64,000 nt of DNA from Lentisphaeria bacterium (GTDB taxonomy: Bacteria > Verrucomicrobiota > Lentisphaeria > Victivallales > Victivallaceae), in the NCBI GenBank assembly GCA_018265615.1, contig JABLYX010000017.1:16699-80698 (forward strand), read 5' to 3'. The notes below the pieces were generated by a model. The model was not told the origin of the DNA, did no database searches, and saw only the letters and a list, made by a program, of their open reading frames with translations. This document shows, piece by piece, positions 28,501-37,255 of the stretch. The position numbers and the translations under genes are program-made. The stretch's first letter is position 1; each line of letters starts with the position of its first letter.

Positions 28501-28850
28501 GCGGCGTCTTCGCGGCGCTCTCGGCGGAACGTGCCCCGCTGACCGAATCGCGCCGGATTCTGCTCCTGCACCTGACCGACATCATGCCGACCCGGACCAA
28601 GTTCGCCGACGACCGGATGAATCGCCTCGAAGCGTGGGGGACGGCTCCGCTGCTCGCCGCCCGGGGCGAGGCGGAAGTGACGCTCGAGCTGCCCGGCGCG
28701 GAGGCGTTCCGGATCTATGCGCTCGACGCCGCGGGCAGGCGGCTTGAAGAGGTCAGGGCCGTTTCGGAGGGCGGCCGCCTGACCTTTGAAGCGAAGGTAT
28801 TCCGCCCCTGCGGCAGCGTCATGGCCTACGAAGCGGTCCGTACAAACTGA
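25548..28850 (+). CDS. Large secreted clan GH-A-like glycoside hydrolase, paralogue A
   Basis: 1100 aa, GGAGGG site, signal peptide MNFLFKLACFCAVCGFAGA. Residues about 20-440 are beta-rich and include DLRKAANMGFSDDTAGDGKG and WTDQGPENDLRKL. The barrel starts near VRFYGTNLIGSATVASRDV and includes FNIVRIHHHDN and GIYITTDLHCSR. VSIGLVNEGNIAIHWN probably carries the acid/base Glu, FSVTEFDFAFPN the nucleophile. The C-terminal 250 residues are beta-sandwich. It shares the whole layout and many motifs with the protein at 33856-37173. Family uncertain, possibly unclassified. Confidence 0.8.
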   Translation: MNFLFKLACFCAVCGFAGAAELDSKGILTVDGFPFRLQLFDAKWRGAVQGSSFYRPGEVRRLPDGAGHESVFRFGDLPEGTFRANLRREGDGRFRYRGEIAFPSAATLYEAALSIRLPISVYRGTEVLIDGKPLALPEEFNRENTILFNRPACREVRLNGPGAEIVIRGVFGFQVQDGRRFGGDNYDARIRFAKHHGEITSTPLELTIEEKPYSSFPLDLRKAANMGFSDDTAGDGKGGWTDQGPENDLRKLPVGRRKLGGIEFDIIDPARNGGRSCLMMAGRERPGFARSAVCEVPAGTRAGYLYLLHATAWADNMAVGTVRIRYADGDSSEITVMGNSDVGNWWTPSHRVNADVVWQNENKSAYVGLYRSRFPLKKKPVARIEFHAGGSSVWGIAAVSLSDAAPPREAAIPHYIAAGKDWRKIDSFPDVMPGSALDFSSRLDAPAGKYGPAVIRGGKIVFRSRPEQPVRFYGTNLIGSATVASRDVSEKVAARIAALGFNIVRIHHHDNAISNREKSTELDPAGMERLDYLVYCLRQRGIYITTDLHCSRRPAPGEIPEYPGRLDSGVYRSLFWVLDSVFENWKGFSRSWLNHVNPYTGLAPKDDPAYVSIGLVNEGNIAIHWNKNDFTRKLYEDRFRRYLAERHPGAEARADVSDPLFSRFLLELYERRYRQMVEFVRGEGVTNMLSDQSRETTPHLATMRDRYDYVDNHVYWSHPTFPGKTWGFPMVLGNRSVLARRATVPGELFASRIFGKPFSVTEFDFAFPNRSRAEGGPVGAAYAALQDWDIFCQFAYSHELKRLQNPDDMGNTFDMANDIVKRLSHLVGARLFLDGELRRAEPAFVAVVPEAEKLTCRDRFSPDLARLGLIARVGSLPGDPAGRIPAETTALLATSGAFLNRTGLPAVPAPENGQELLPKLISAKLLRPEWYDAKRDVYRSSTGQIELDAGRAAFRVETPSCEVLILPEKCDGKSRALSVRNRAGRGVFAALSAERAPLTESRRILLLHLTDIMPTRTKFADDRMNRLEAWGTAPLLAARGEAEVTLELPGAEAFRIYALDAAGRRLEEVRAVSEGGRLTFEAKVFRPCGSVMAYEAVRTN

Positions 28851-28883
28851 AACTTGCGGGTATCAAAAGAGGAAGGATGCAGG

Positions 28884-29663
28884 ATGAAACAGAAAAAATA
28901 CTTTACCTTGATCGAGCTCCTGATCGTGATCGCGATCATTGCGATTCTCGCTTCGATGCTGCTGCCTGCGCTGAACAGGGCCCGGCAGTCCGCCGAGAAG
29001 ACGAATTGCCTCAGCAACCTCAAGCAGCTGGCGGCGGCGGCCCACTTCTATGCGAATGACTACAACGGCCGCTTCTGCGGATACCGCCCGGGAACGAACG
29101 CGGCACCGTGGGTGATTCCCGGAATCAGCGATCTCGACGGGCACGACCTGCGCTGGCTGCGGCTGGTGAGCGGCCTCGGTTATGTGAGCCGCGCCGCGGG
29201 GATCTGCCCTTCTTCTTTCAAGGAGATCGAGACCGCGGGGTACTCGAAATCGCGGGTCGTCACAAGCCCGGTGGTCTCCTCCTACTACTCCTACGGGATG
29301 CTGACCCGGCTGCGGAGCGAGGACACCGGCGTCACGACGACGGCCTGCCCTTACCTGATCACGCAGCCGACGGTTTACGACCGGCAGCTCGGAAGAAAAG
29401 TTTCGTCCTCCTCGGCGATCCTGTTTGCCGACTCCCTCTATTTCGACGGCAATAAGAAGTATGTGCCGTGTTACCAGATTCAGTCCGTGACGGGGGCTCC
29501 CGCCGTGGTCAACTCCGATGGACGGATGATCCTCCGGCACGGGAATTTTGCGAACTGCGCCTTCTTCGACGGGCACGTGAAATCCATGAACGGCAGCGCA
29601 TTGAAGCAGGAGCAGGACATCCGGCACGGCTTCAACGCGGACTATGTCATCAGGAGCTTCTGA
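28884..29663 (+). CDS. Pseudopilin-like protein (prepilin-type N-terminus)
   Basis: 259 aa from the ATG at 28884 (GGAAGGA upstream), giving leader MKQKKY and [36 protein letters not shown] is the helical continuation, and [20 protein letters not shown] the H-x9-DG-like signature. 33 bp after the 1100-aa GH on the same strand, thus the second gene of that operon. Confidence 0.87.
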   Translation: MKQKKYFTLIELLIVIAIIAILASMLLPALNRARQSAEKTNCLSNLKQLAAAAHFYANDYNGRFCGYRPGTNAAPWVIPGISDLDGHDLRWLRLVSGLGYVSRAAGICPSSFKEIETAGYSKSRVVTSPVVSSYYSYGMLTRLRSEDTGVTTTACPYLITQPTVYDRQLGRKVSSSSAILFADSLYFDGNKKYVPCYQIQSVTGAPAVVNSDGRMILRHGNFANCAFFDGHVKSMNGSALKQEQDIRHGFNADYVIRSF

Positions 29664-29683
29664 GTCGCGCTGCGGATTCGGAC

Positions 29684-29713
29684 GGGGGCCTTGAGTCGAT
29701 ACGGGGCCCCTTT
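29684..29713. terminator. GC-rich stem-loop between convergent pseudopilin genes
   Basis: GGGGGCC and GGCCCC are separated by about 13 bases and followed by TTTCCCTT. It lies between the stops of two convergent genes, so it may terminate the plus-strand transcript. Confidence 0.4.
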
Positions 29714-29717
29714 CCCT

Positions 29718-30497
29718 TCATTTCAAAAGCCAGGCGTTATTCGCGGAAATCGCTGCCACGGTGCTCGCGTCGGGCTCCGTCCATTTGAATTCCGGTCTGC
29801 TGTAAATGGACTCGGCGAAGATGTATGGATCCTGTGAAGCACTGCCGCGAATTCCGGCAACATGCCCGTCGAAATAGGCGATATTCACAGTCTGGGAGTG
29901 CCAGCCGTAGAAATATTCATTGCCGAAGCTCATCTGGGCCGCGAGTTGGATTCCCGCGCTGGCGTGTCCGGAAATTCCGGGTGCGATGCAGGAATCGGCG
30001 AACATCAGCTTTTGCGACGCTCGCGTGAAGCTTCCCAGGCGGGCCCGCGGATAGCAGTTCGGCTGTTTTACCACCGGGTTGAACGCATAGCCGCCGTAAT
30101 CGGCCATCCAGTTGTCGGCTCCATCGGCGGCCCGCAAAGCTTCGGATGTCAGATTATAAGTGTATTTGCAGCAATAGGCGTTTCGCACACGCACGGCGGG
30201 ACAAACAAGAATATTGCCGTTTTTGAGGCAATTCGTCCAAAGCAGCAACGTTGTCCAGGAGGACATCGAACTGCTCCAGTTATTTTTTGCCAGAGGGATA
30301 TAGCCGTCGTAGGAGTCGCCATAGAACATCACCGCGGCGGCAACCCCTTTGGCATTATTGGTACATGTGATCGTCTGCGCTTTTGCACGCGCACTGTTCA
30401 GCGCAGGCAGAAGCATCGCCGCGAGAATGGCGATGATCGCAATCACGACGAGGAGTTCGATGAGGGTGAACCGAAGCACAGGAAGATTTTTTTTCAT
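29718..30497 (-). CDS. Pseudopilin-like protein (prepilin-type N-terminus)
   Basis: 259 aa, ATG at 30497 with AAGGAG 10 bases upstream. [22 protein letters not shown], then [19 protein letters not shown], and near the end [20 protein letters not shown] (H-x9-DG). It lies 14 bp downstream of a secreted GH-A enzyme gene and belongs to that operon. Confidence 0.87.
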   Translation of the reverse strand: MKKNLPVLRFTLIELLVVIAIIAILAAMLLPALNSARAKAQTITCTNNAKGVAAAVMFYGDSYDGYIPLAKNNWSSSMSSWTTLLLWTNCLKNGNILVCPAVRVRNAYCCKYTYNLTSEALRAADGADNWMADYGGYAFNPVVKQPNCYPRARLGSFTRASQKLMFADSCIAPGISGHASAGIQLAAQMSFGNEYFYGWHSQTVNIAYFDGHVAGIRGSASQDPYIFAESIYSRPEFKWTEPDASTVAAISANNAWLLK

Positions 30498-30511
30498 GGA
30501 TACGGTACTCC

Positions 30512-32332
30512 TTATTTCTCGATCAGATAAACAATTCCGCCGGATGCTGTGACGGAACCGGAAAACAGCAGCTTCCGTCCGAGATAGTCGCAGGCTTCAC
30601 GAACTTCAAACGGCACGGAAACACGTTCATTTCCGCGAACCGTCCAGAATGCGTGAACCTTTGCGCCATCCGGGCGCGTCCACGTGCAGGAATACAGATT
30701 TCCGTCCACCTTCAGCACCGGCCGTGTCGAACCCGCCGGATGCATTCCGGTCAGAAAACGGTAGGCGGTGAAGGCGTCGCGCGGCGAAGAGTCGCGGCGG
30801 ACAATACCGAAATGGCCGCTGAGGTTCCACGGATCCTGTTCCTCCGCCAGAAACTTATACCAGAAAATCCTGTCGATTCCGGCCGCGAGGAAATGGAGAT
30901 ACGCGCGCGGCAGAAATTTTCCCTGGACCTCCTGGCTGACACCGCCGGAAGTCTGGACGACGCTCAGGAGCACAGCCCCCTTCAGGTCGCTGTCGAGCTT
31001 GTAAATCCCGGTAACCGGGGCGGAAAAATCACCGTTATGCTGAATGTGGACCGGAATCAGCAGATCCCCGGGCTTCGTGTTTTTCGCCGAAAGATACCGT
31101 TCTCCCGCCGGCATGCGGGATTCTCCGCCGATCCCCGGCGCCGGGCGCACTTTCCCCCCGGCAGGCACTTTGTCGCGCCAGCTCGCCAGCCAGTCGATGT
31201 GGAGAGCTTCAAGAATATCCCTCGAGTCGTGTTTCACGGGGCTCACCCCGCCCGCGGCATTCCGCCTGGCATCGTAGTAGAACGGGAAACCGTTGGGACA
31301 GAGGATCAGCACTCCGCCGCGCCGGACATATTCGACCAGTTCCCGGAAATATTTTCTCGGGAAAGCCTCGCTGGCCACAGGGACAAGCACCGGATAGCGC
31401 GCCGGGTCGAGGTCTTTCAATTCCGCGTATGAAATCTCTTTCCGATTGGGAAACAGCCGCTTTGAAAAATCCTCGGCGGGAAACTCCGGGCCGCCGCAGA
31501 GCTCCAGCGCGGAATCGCGGATCACGGCGGCGGATACCGTCTCCGGATCAATCCCGGCTTTCGGCAGGGCGGCTCTCAAAAAGGGTTCCGCGGCTGAAGC
31601 GACGGTATGTGTCGGCCAACTGAATTCAGTCACCCACACCGGCTTCTGCAACCCGTATTTCTTGAAAAGCGCAAACAGCGGATCAAGCGAGGCCTTCACG
31701 TGCTCCGGCTGCTGCGTCATTTCATACGGGTGGATGTTCATCACGTCAAAGGATTGCGCCGCACCGGCCCTGAACGTCTGTTCGATGAATCCGACCGGCA
31801 CTCCGGCCACCCCGGAATAGACGACCTGAAGCTCCGGATCAATCTTCTTGATCTCCTCGTATGCCGCTTTCAGGAGCAGAGCATAATTTACCGCATTCAG
31901 GCGCGTATAGTGCGGGCCGTTCACATGGTTGGCCTCGTTCCAGATCTCCCAATACCGGAGTTCCTTCGCATAACGCGAAACGGTCCGGCGGACATATTCG
32001 CGCCATTGATCCAAATTTTCATAAACTGGCACGGCCCATTTGACATCGTATCCGAGAATCGGCAGGATCTTCATGTCCCGCTGCTTCGCCGTCCTGAGCA
32101 GCGAATCGAGATGGGAATAATCCCACCCGCCGGGTTTCTTCTGAATCACGTCCCAGTCGAAATCGGTTCGCACCCAATCAATTCCGCCGCTTTTCATAAG
32201 AGCGAATTCGTGATCGGCAAGACGCGCTTCCGGCATGCGGCTCACGTGAGCGCAAACCCCGTAAGGGGATTCCGCGCCGTGTACCGCAAGCCATGCGGCC
32301 GCCAGGCAGACCAGTAAAAAAACTTGTTTCAT
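30512..32332 (-). CDS. Secreted clan GH-A glycoside hydrolase (GH39-like) with inserted domain
   Basis: 606 aa from the ATG at 32332 (AAAGGACAGG upstream; [20 protein letters not shown] signal peptide). An upstream in-frame ATG at 32371 would precede the signal peptide and is rejected. [14 protein letters not shown] gives acid/base E133, [11 protein letters not shown] nucleophile E236. After the nucleophile an extra domain of about 190 residues ([39 protein letters not shown], a flavodoxin/GATase-like beta-alpha pattern) interrupts the barrel before [19 protein letters not shown]. Divergent from a LacI gene with readable operators. Confidence 0.85.
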   Translation of the reverse strand: MKQVFLLVCLAAAWLAVHGAESPYGVCAHVSRMPEARLADHEFALMKSGGIDWVRTDFDWDVIQKKPGGWDYSHLDSLLRTAKQRDMKILPILGYDVKWAVPVYENLDQWREYVRRTVSRYAKELRYWEIWNEANHVNGPHYTRLNAVNYALLLKAAYEEIKKIDPELQVVYSGVAGVPVGFIEQTFRAGAAQSFDVMNIHPYEMTQQPEHVKASLDPLFALFKKYGLQKPVWVTEFSWPTHTVASAAEPFLRAALPKAGIDPETVSAAVIRDSALELCGGPEFPAEDFSKRLFPNRKEISYAELKDLDPARYPVLVPVASEAFPRKYFRELVEYVRRGGVLILCPNGFPFYYDARRNAAGGVSPVKHDSRDILEALHIDWLASWRDKVPAGGKVRPAPGIGGESRMPAGERYLSAKNTKPGDLLIPVHIQHNGDFSAPVTGIYKLDSDLKGAVLLSVVQTSGGVSQEVQGKFLPRAYLHFLAAGIDRIFWYKFLAEEQDPWNLSGHFGIVRRDSSPRDAFTAYRFLTGMHPAGSTRPVLKVDGNLYSCTWTRPDGAKVHAFWTVRGNERVSVPFEVREACDYLGRKLLFSGSVTASGGIVYLIEK

Positions 32333-32475
32333 GTACCCTGTCCTTTTTGTTGATGATTGCAGTTCCGGCATGGAAAATATTGTGATGATATGGATGCGGT
32401 AACCTCCCGGCGCTTTTCAGGTATTTCTTTCGTCCGATCTCTTCCCCGGTTCGTGCAACCGGATACGGCAATGAT

Positions 32476-32495
32476 GCACCGCAACAGTTGCTTTT
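32476..32495. promoter_or_regulatory. LacI-type operator, site 1 (GH side)
   Basis: Contains the perfect palindrome GCAACAGTTGC (32481-32491). Its reverse complement, AAAAGCAACTGTTGCGGTG, matches site 2 closely. It lies just downstream of the minus-strand -10 (TATAAT, 32505-32500). Confidence 0.65.
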
Positions 32496-32499
32496 ATTA

Positions 32500-32544
32500 A
32501 TTATACTCAAAAAACTTGAAAAGTCAACAGTTGCGGTGTATTTT
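32500..32544. promoter_or_regulatory. Overlapping divergent promoters with LacI-type operator, site 2
   Basis: Plus strand: TTGAAA (32516-32521), 17-base spacer, TATTTT (32539-32544) toward the LacI gene. Minus strand: TTGACT (32527-32522), 16-base spacer, TATAAT (32505-32500) toward the GH gene. The site CAACAGTTGCGGTG (32525-32538) overlaps the -35 of one and the spacer of the other, so a single bound repressor would block both. Confidence 0.6.
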
Positions 32545-32595
32545 TCGTAAAATAAATCGAGCGCGCTGATTTCAGGCAGGAAAGGAAGGCATCGC

Positions 32596-33585
32596 ATGAC
32601 CGAACCGATCAATATCCGGGAGATCGCCCGGGAACTGGGCTGTTCCCCCTCCACGGTGTCACGCGTTCTGTCGGGCCGGGAAAGTTCGATCAAGATCAGC
32701 GGGAAAACCCGCAGCCGCATCCTCGAATATTGCGCCCGGATCGGTTATCAGCCGAGCATTCACGCCGCGCGTTTTTTCTCCGGTGAATCGCGTACGATCG
32801 GCTTTCTCGCCGGCGGTGAAATGACCGACGATGAAAACCTCGCGCGTTCCCTTTTCGCCGTCTGCCGCGAACTCTTCAAAGCGGGCTACCGCTGTCTGCC
32901 TCTCTTGAACGATCGCCGGTTCATCGAAACGAAGGAGTATCTCAATATCTTCCGGCGCAATGAGATCGATGCGCTGATCGTCTGGGGCGCCGATGAGGGA
33001 TACACCTGTCTTGCGGAATTACACGACGCGCAGTTCCCCTTTCTGCTGCTGACCAACCGGTTGAATGGTTACCCGTCGGTCACGGTGGAGCAGAAGGAAC
33101 CGGTAGCCCGGCTGACCCGCCGCTGCCGGGAGCTCGGAGCAAAGCGTTTGGCCGGACTTTTCTGCGCAAGCGGCGACAGTCACCGGCAGCGCTGCGCCGG
33201 TTTTCTCGCCGGAGCGCAGGGGGCGGAGCACCGGCTATTCTCCGCTGATCTGCGGCGGCAGGACGTTCTCGCCGTCGCGCCGGAAATACTGGATTGGCGC
33301 CCCGACGCGATCATCTGCGGCAACGATTACGCGGCGATCAGCATCGAGCACTGCCTGCTGGAGCGGGGTCTGAAGATTCCGGACGACGTACTGGTCACCG
33401 GCGGCGACAATATCCCGGCCAGTCTGGACTGCATGGTATCGCTCTCCACCTTCGACCAGCAGGCCGAAGCATGCGCCGTCCGCTGTGTTGAACTCCTGCT
33501 CGGCCATCTACGGAAGCATGAACCGCTTCAGAGCGTGGAGCTCCGCGCCGAACCGATCTGGCGGGAGTCCACCCGGCGGAAATAG
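32596..33585 (+). CDS. LacI-family transcriptional regulator
   Basis: 329 aa, GGAAAGGAAGG before the ATG. NIREIARELGCSPSTVSRVLSG is the LacI helix-turn-helix and GYQPSIHAARFFSGES the hinge. The sensor domain has TIGFLAGGEM, NEIDALIVWGADEG, AIICGNDYAAISIEHCLLERG and DVLVTGGDNIPASLDC. It is divergent from the GH/pseudopilin operon 29718-32332; two operator-like sites in the 263-bp gap support autoregulation plus control of the GH. Confidence 0.93.
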   Translation: MTEPINIREIARELGCSPSTVSRVLSGRESSIKISGKTRSRILEYCARIGYQPSIHAARFFSGESRTIGFLAGGEMTDDENLARSLFAVCRELFKAGYRCLPLLNDRRFIETKEYLNIFRRNEIDALIVWGADEGYTCLAELHDAQFPFLLLTNRLNGYPSVTVEQKEPVARLTRRCRELGAKRLAGLFCASGDSHRQRCAGFLAGAQGAEHRLFSADLRRQDVLAVAPEILDWRPDAIICGNDYAAISIEHCLLERGLKIPDDVLVTGGDNIPASLDCMVSLSTFDQQAEACAVRCVELLLGHLRKHEPLQSVELRAEPIWRESTRRK

Positions 33586-33617
33586 AATGGATTCGCCCGC
33601 TTTCCGTCTCCCTCTTA

Positions 33618-33772
33618 TACGCTTTCCATCATGAAAAATCACAAATGCTGCATTTCCGCTTCATTCGCGCGGCCTTGTGCGCGTCTGGTTAACTCTGTCA
33701 GCCGGACACTTACAAAAACACGCGACTTTTGCGAAAATTTCGCATTTATGATTTTTCATTCAGGAAATCGTA
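33618..33772 (+). mobile_element. MITE-like element, copy 2 (155 bp)
   Basis: Same 155-bp element as 23815-23969 but on the opposite strand, differing at three positions. It starts TACG, ends CGTA, and is again flanked by TTA on each side, consistent with a 3-bp target duplication. The interval 33586-33855 contains this element, a short repeat and no gene. Confidence 0.8.
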
Positions 33773-33814
33773 TTACGCCATTCCGAACCGTGCGGACTGA
33801 TCGATATTGCCCTG

Positions 33815-33848
33815 CCGTGCATATCTGACGGAACCTTTTTGAAGGAAT
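33815..33848 (+). repeat. 34-bp dispersed repeat, copy 1
   Basis: CCGTGCATATCTGACGGAA followed by a near-identical tail (CTTTTTGAAGGAA) recurs at 63968-64000 with three or so differences. It lies just beyond the stop of the 1105-aa GH gene. Nature unknown: an element end or a conserved 3' sequence. Confidence 0.55.
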
Positions 33849-33855
33849 CCCTGTT

Positions 33856-36800
33856 CTACTGTTTTGATTCCGGTTCCGTCAGAATCTCGTAGACCAGAAC
33901 CTGGCCCTTGGGTGTGGAGATCTCCGTGCGGAAAGAGAAAGCGGTTTCGCCTGTTTTGCGGGTCGGAACTTCGAACAGCCGCCGGCCGGCCGTGTCAAGA
34001 GCGAACACCCGGATTTTCACTCCGGAAGCCGGACGGAACCCGATTTCAGCCGCTCCCCGGGCGACCAGACAGGGAGTCGTTCCCCAGCTCATCAGCTGTT
34101 CCTGCCGGTTGTTGGAAAATTTGGTCTTGCTGAACCCGGAATCGGTCAGGTGAAGGAGAAGGATCCGTTTCGAATGCGCCAATGCGGCGCCGTCCAGGGA
34201 GAGCGCCGCAAATACGGCGCGTCCGATCCGGTTTTCGACGGTGAAACAGCCGGAAATGCCCTGCTTTCCGGCGGGAAGAATCAGGACCTCCGCATCCGGC
34301 GCGGAGACGCGGAAGGTTTCCTCGCCCGCATCAAGGACGACGGTTCCTTCCGGATTCCGGAAATATCCGCGCGCCGGATCGCACCATTCCTTCTTCAGGA
34401 CGCCGCGCTTTATCATCTCCTCCAGCAGATTCCTGGAATTCTGCGGCGCTTCGAAGAGCGGCAGGGCGGAGGATTCGGGAGGGGGCGCGAAGTTGTGCCC
34501 GAGACTGAGCAACGCAATCGCGGATTCGGGCGGCGCTTCCTTGCCGACGACCGTTCCGACCCGCGCGACCAGGCCCAGCTTGCGGATCTCTTCGGAATAC
34601 TCTTCGCCATAGTGCATTCCCTCGCCGCCGTCGAGGATCACCGGTACCGCCACCGAAGAAGGGGTGAGCCTGCCGGAACGGAAAAGCTGCGCGCCGATCC
34701 GGTGGGAGAGCGCTTTGACCACGTCGGTGGAGCTGTCGAAGTGTCCGGCCGTCGCCTCCGGATTCATAACCCGGTCCCGGTCGTGGGCATAGGCGAAATG
34801 AAACAGGCCGTTCCATCCCTGAAGCGCGCCGTAGGCGCCGGTCAGGACCGCTCCTTCGGCGCGGTGCTGATTGGGGCGGGCGAAATCGAATTCTGTGATC
34901 AGGAACGGCTTGCCGAAAATTCTGGTCGGAAGCACCTTGCCGGGGGCTTCGCCCTGCCGCGCGATCGCGGAGGCAGGGTTATGGGCGGAGGGCAGCTGCC
35001 AGGGGGTCTCCGGAAAGGAGGGATGGGCCCAGTAGAAGTGGTTGTCCACATAATCACAGGTGCTTCGCGCCGGAGCAAGCAGGGGCTGGTTCAACATGTT
35101 CTGGTCGGTCAGCGGACAGGTGACGCCGAGATCCCGGACGAATTGCCGGATTTCCCGGATGCCCCTTCCGTAAATCTCATTCAGGAAGGCGGCGAACCGG
35201 ACCTCCCGGCTCCTTCCTTTGAGAGAGGCCGGCATTCCGTCCGCCTGCCACTCGGCAAAACGCTTTTCGTAGATTTCAGCTACGAAGGGTTTCTGGTTCC
35301 ACGTCCTGTGGAGATTGCCCTCGTTGATCAGGCAGAGAGCGATCAATGCCGGTTCGTCCTTCAGCGCCAGCCCGGTGTAGGGGTTGATGTGCGTCAGCCA
35401 GTTGCGGGCGAACTCCTTGTAGTTCTCCATCGCGGAGTCGAGGACGAAGATCAGCGCCTTGAAGCTGGAGAGATCCGGCGCTTCCCCCGGCAATTCCGGC
35501 AGCTCCCCCTTTGAAAGCTTCCGGGAGACATAAAGGTCGGTGGTGATGTAGATGCCGCGCTTTTTGAAGCAGGCGATCAGGTAGTCGAGCCGGTCGAGCA
35601 TCTCCGGATTCAGCCGGGTGGTTGCTCCTTCGCGCCGGGTAAGTCCGCTGTCCTGATGATGGAGGCGGACGGCGTTGTATCCGGCGGCTGCCAGGCGGCC
35701 GGAGAGCCGTTCCGCCCACTCCCGGTCGAGAAATTGCGCCGAACTGCAAAGATTTGTGCCGTAAAAACGGACCGCTTCGCCGGGCCGGTCGCGGAAGACC
35801 AGCTTGTCGCCGTCCACCATGACCGGGCCGTATTTTCCGGCCGGAGCGTCGAGACGGCCGGAGAAATCGAGCGCCGACCCCGGCTCGACGTCGCGGAAAT
35901 ATTCGACGGGCCGCCACTCTTTGCCTTCGACCAGATAGAACGGCGTGCTCTGGCGGCGCGGTATGGCATCGTCGCTCAGGGTGGCGGCGACAATGCCCCA
36001 CACCGCGTTTCCGGCGGAGCGGAACTCGATTCCGGTCACGGGCTGCCCGCGCAGCGGAATGCAGGTGCGGTAGAGCCCGACGTAGGAGGCGGCGTTTTCC
36101 CCGGTCCACACCACGTCGGCCCGGCTCAGGGGAACGGGCGCCCACCAGTTTCCCACGTCCCGCCGGTCCCGGATCGGATGAACGGAGGTGGAGCCGTCCC
36201 GGTAGGTCACAGTGACCGTTCCGGTTTCGGCGGGTGCGGTGGACCAGGCGACCGCATGGAGCAGGTAAAGATATTTTCCCCCGCTGCCCGGATCGGTCTT
36301 GATTTCAACCCCGGCCGGAAAGGAGGGACGGGCGAAGCCGGAAAGCATCAGGCAGGATCTGCCGCCGTTCCGTTCCGGGTCGATGAGGTCGAATTCGATT
36401 CCGCTCCATTTGACTCTGCCTGGCTTCAGCATGGAGAGATCGTTCTCCGGTCCCTGGTCGGTCCAGCCGCCCGCGCCGTCTTCGGCCGTTTTATCGGCGA
36501 AGCCCATATTGACTGCTTCTCTCAGGTCAAGCGGAGTGCTCCGATAAGGGCGGGAGGTCAGCTTCAGGTGAAGTTCCGACTCCGTCACCTCGCCGTGCCC
36601 GGGGGTGAAAAAGATCCGGATGCTGTAGCTTTGGCGGTTCCACTCCCGGTTATCCTGGATCGTCAGTTGGAATTTCCCTTCGAAAGTGAGTACGCGCTCC
36701 TCCAGCGGGAGAATCAGTTTCTCCGCTTCTCCCCGGAACAGCAGGGAATTTCCCCGTCCGGCGAATTCCGGCGGCAGAACGATTTTTTTGCCGTCCGCCG

Positions 36801-37173
36801 AAAGTTCCCGCCCGCAGAACCGGTCGATCGGCAGATTGGCCGCGAGAGCGAGGCCGCTGAGACGGGCAGGAGAGGCGAAATTCACCTTCGCATCGTATCG
36901 GAATGTCCCGTCTCCGGCTTTCCGGAAATTCTGATCGAATTCCGCCTGCGGCAGATTTTTATGCCGCAGTGTTCCCCGCAGGCGGCCGCCGGAACACTCC
37001 GCCGTTTCGAATGCGGAGGAATTCTGGCTGCCCGCATTCCAGCTGCGGTCGAACACATGAAGCGGAAACGGGGTTTCACCCGCATGAAGTATGCCGTTCC
37101 TGAGCGTGAATGCCGCACAATGGAAAGAGAGGCCGCACAGGACGGGCAGCAGGAAAAGACGGATCGTTTTCAT
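33856..37173 (-). CDS. Large secreted clan GH-A-like glycoside hydrolase, paralogue B
   Basis: 1105 aa from the ATG at 37173 (MKTIRLFLLPVLCGLSFHCA signal peptide); an ATG at 37188 is also possible, neither has a clear ribosome site. Layout matches the protein at 25548: LDLREAVNMGFADKTAEDGA, WTDQGPENDLSML, then the barrel VRFYGTNLCSSAQFLD, YNAVRLHHQDSGL, GIYITTDLYVSRK. IALCLINEGNLHRTWN probably holds the acid/base and FLITEFDFARPN the nucleophile. A beta-rich C-terminal region follows. The two paralogues are divergent enough to be an old duplication. Confidence 0.8.
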   Translation of the reverse strand: MKTIRLFLLPVLCGLSFHCAAFTLRNGILHAGETPFPLHVFDRSWNAGSQNSSAFETAECSGGRLRGTLRHKNLPQAEFDQNFRKAGDGTFRYDAKVNFASPARLSGLALAANLPIDRFCGRELSADGKKIVLPPEFAGRGNSLLFRGEAEKLILPLEERVLTFEGKFQLTIQDNREWNRQSYSIRIFFTPGHGEVTESELHLKLTSRPYRSTPLDLREAVNMGFADKTAEDGAGGWTDQGPENDLSMLKPGRVKWSGIEFDLIDPERNGGRSCLMLSGFARPSFPAGVEIKTDPGSGGKYLYLLHAVAWSTAPAETGTVTVTYRDGSTSVHPIRDRRDVGNWWAPVPLSRADVVWTGENAASYVGLYRTCIPLRGQPVTGIEFRSAGNAVWGIVAATLSDDAIPRRQSTPFYLVEGKEWRPVEYFRDVEPGSALDFSGRLDAPAGKYGPVMVDGDKLVFRDRPGEAVRFYGTNLCSSAQFLDREWAERLSGRLAAAGYNAVRLHHQDSGLTRREGATTRLNPEMLDRLDYLIACFKKRGIYITTDLYVSRKLSKGELPELPGEAPDLSSFKALIFVLDSAMENYKEFARNWLTHINPYTGLALKDEPALIALCLINEGNLHRTWNQKPFVAEIYEKRFAEWQADGMPASLKGRSREVRFAAFLNEIYGRGIREIRQFVRDLGVTCPLTDQNMLNQPLLAPARSTCDYVDNHFYWAHPSFPETPWQLPSAHNPASAIARQGEAPGKVLPTRIFGKPFLITEFDFARPNQHRAEGAVLTGAYGALQGWNGLFHFAYAHDRDRVMNPEATAGHFDSSTDVVKALSHRIGAQLFRSGRLTPSSVAVPVILDGGEGMHYGEEYSEEIRKLGLVARVGTVVGKEAPPESAIALLSLGHNFAPPPESSALPLFEAPQNSRNLLEEMIKRGVLKKEWCDPARGYFRNPEGTVVLDAGEETFRVSAPDAEVLILPAGKQGISGCFTVENRIGRAVFAALSLDGAALAHSKRILLLHLTDSGFSKTKFSNNRQEQLMSWGTTPCLVARGAAEIGFRPASGVKIRVFALDTAGRRLFEVPTRKTGETAFSFRTEISTPKGQVLVYEILTEPESKQ

Positions 37174-37255
37174 AATGGAGGATTGCATGGAAGTTTATAT
37201 CATCCGGGTATTTTTTTATGACTCGTAATTGCATCTCATCAGCGAAGCATGGCCT

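Noticed and set aside
33631..33828. 65-aa ORF with a twin at 23804-23995
   Set aside because: The similarity of the two ORFs is due to the 155-bp MITE copies, and the reading frames span terminal repeats; no sign of selection on protein.
34150..35514. 454-aa plus-strand ORF
   Set aside because: Antisense to the 1105-aa GH gene, with no ribosome site or recognisable domain.
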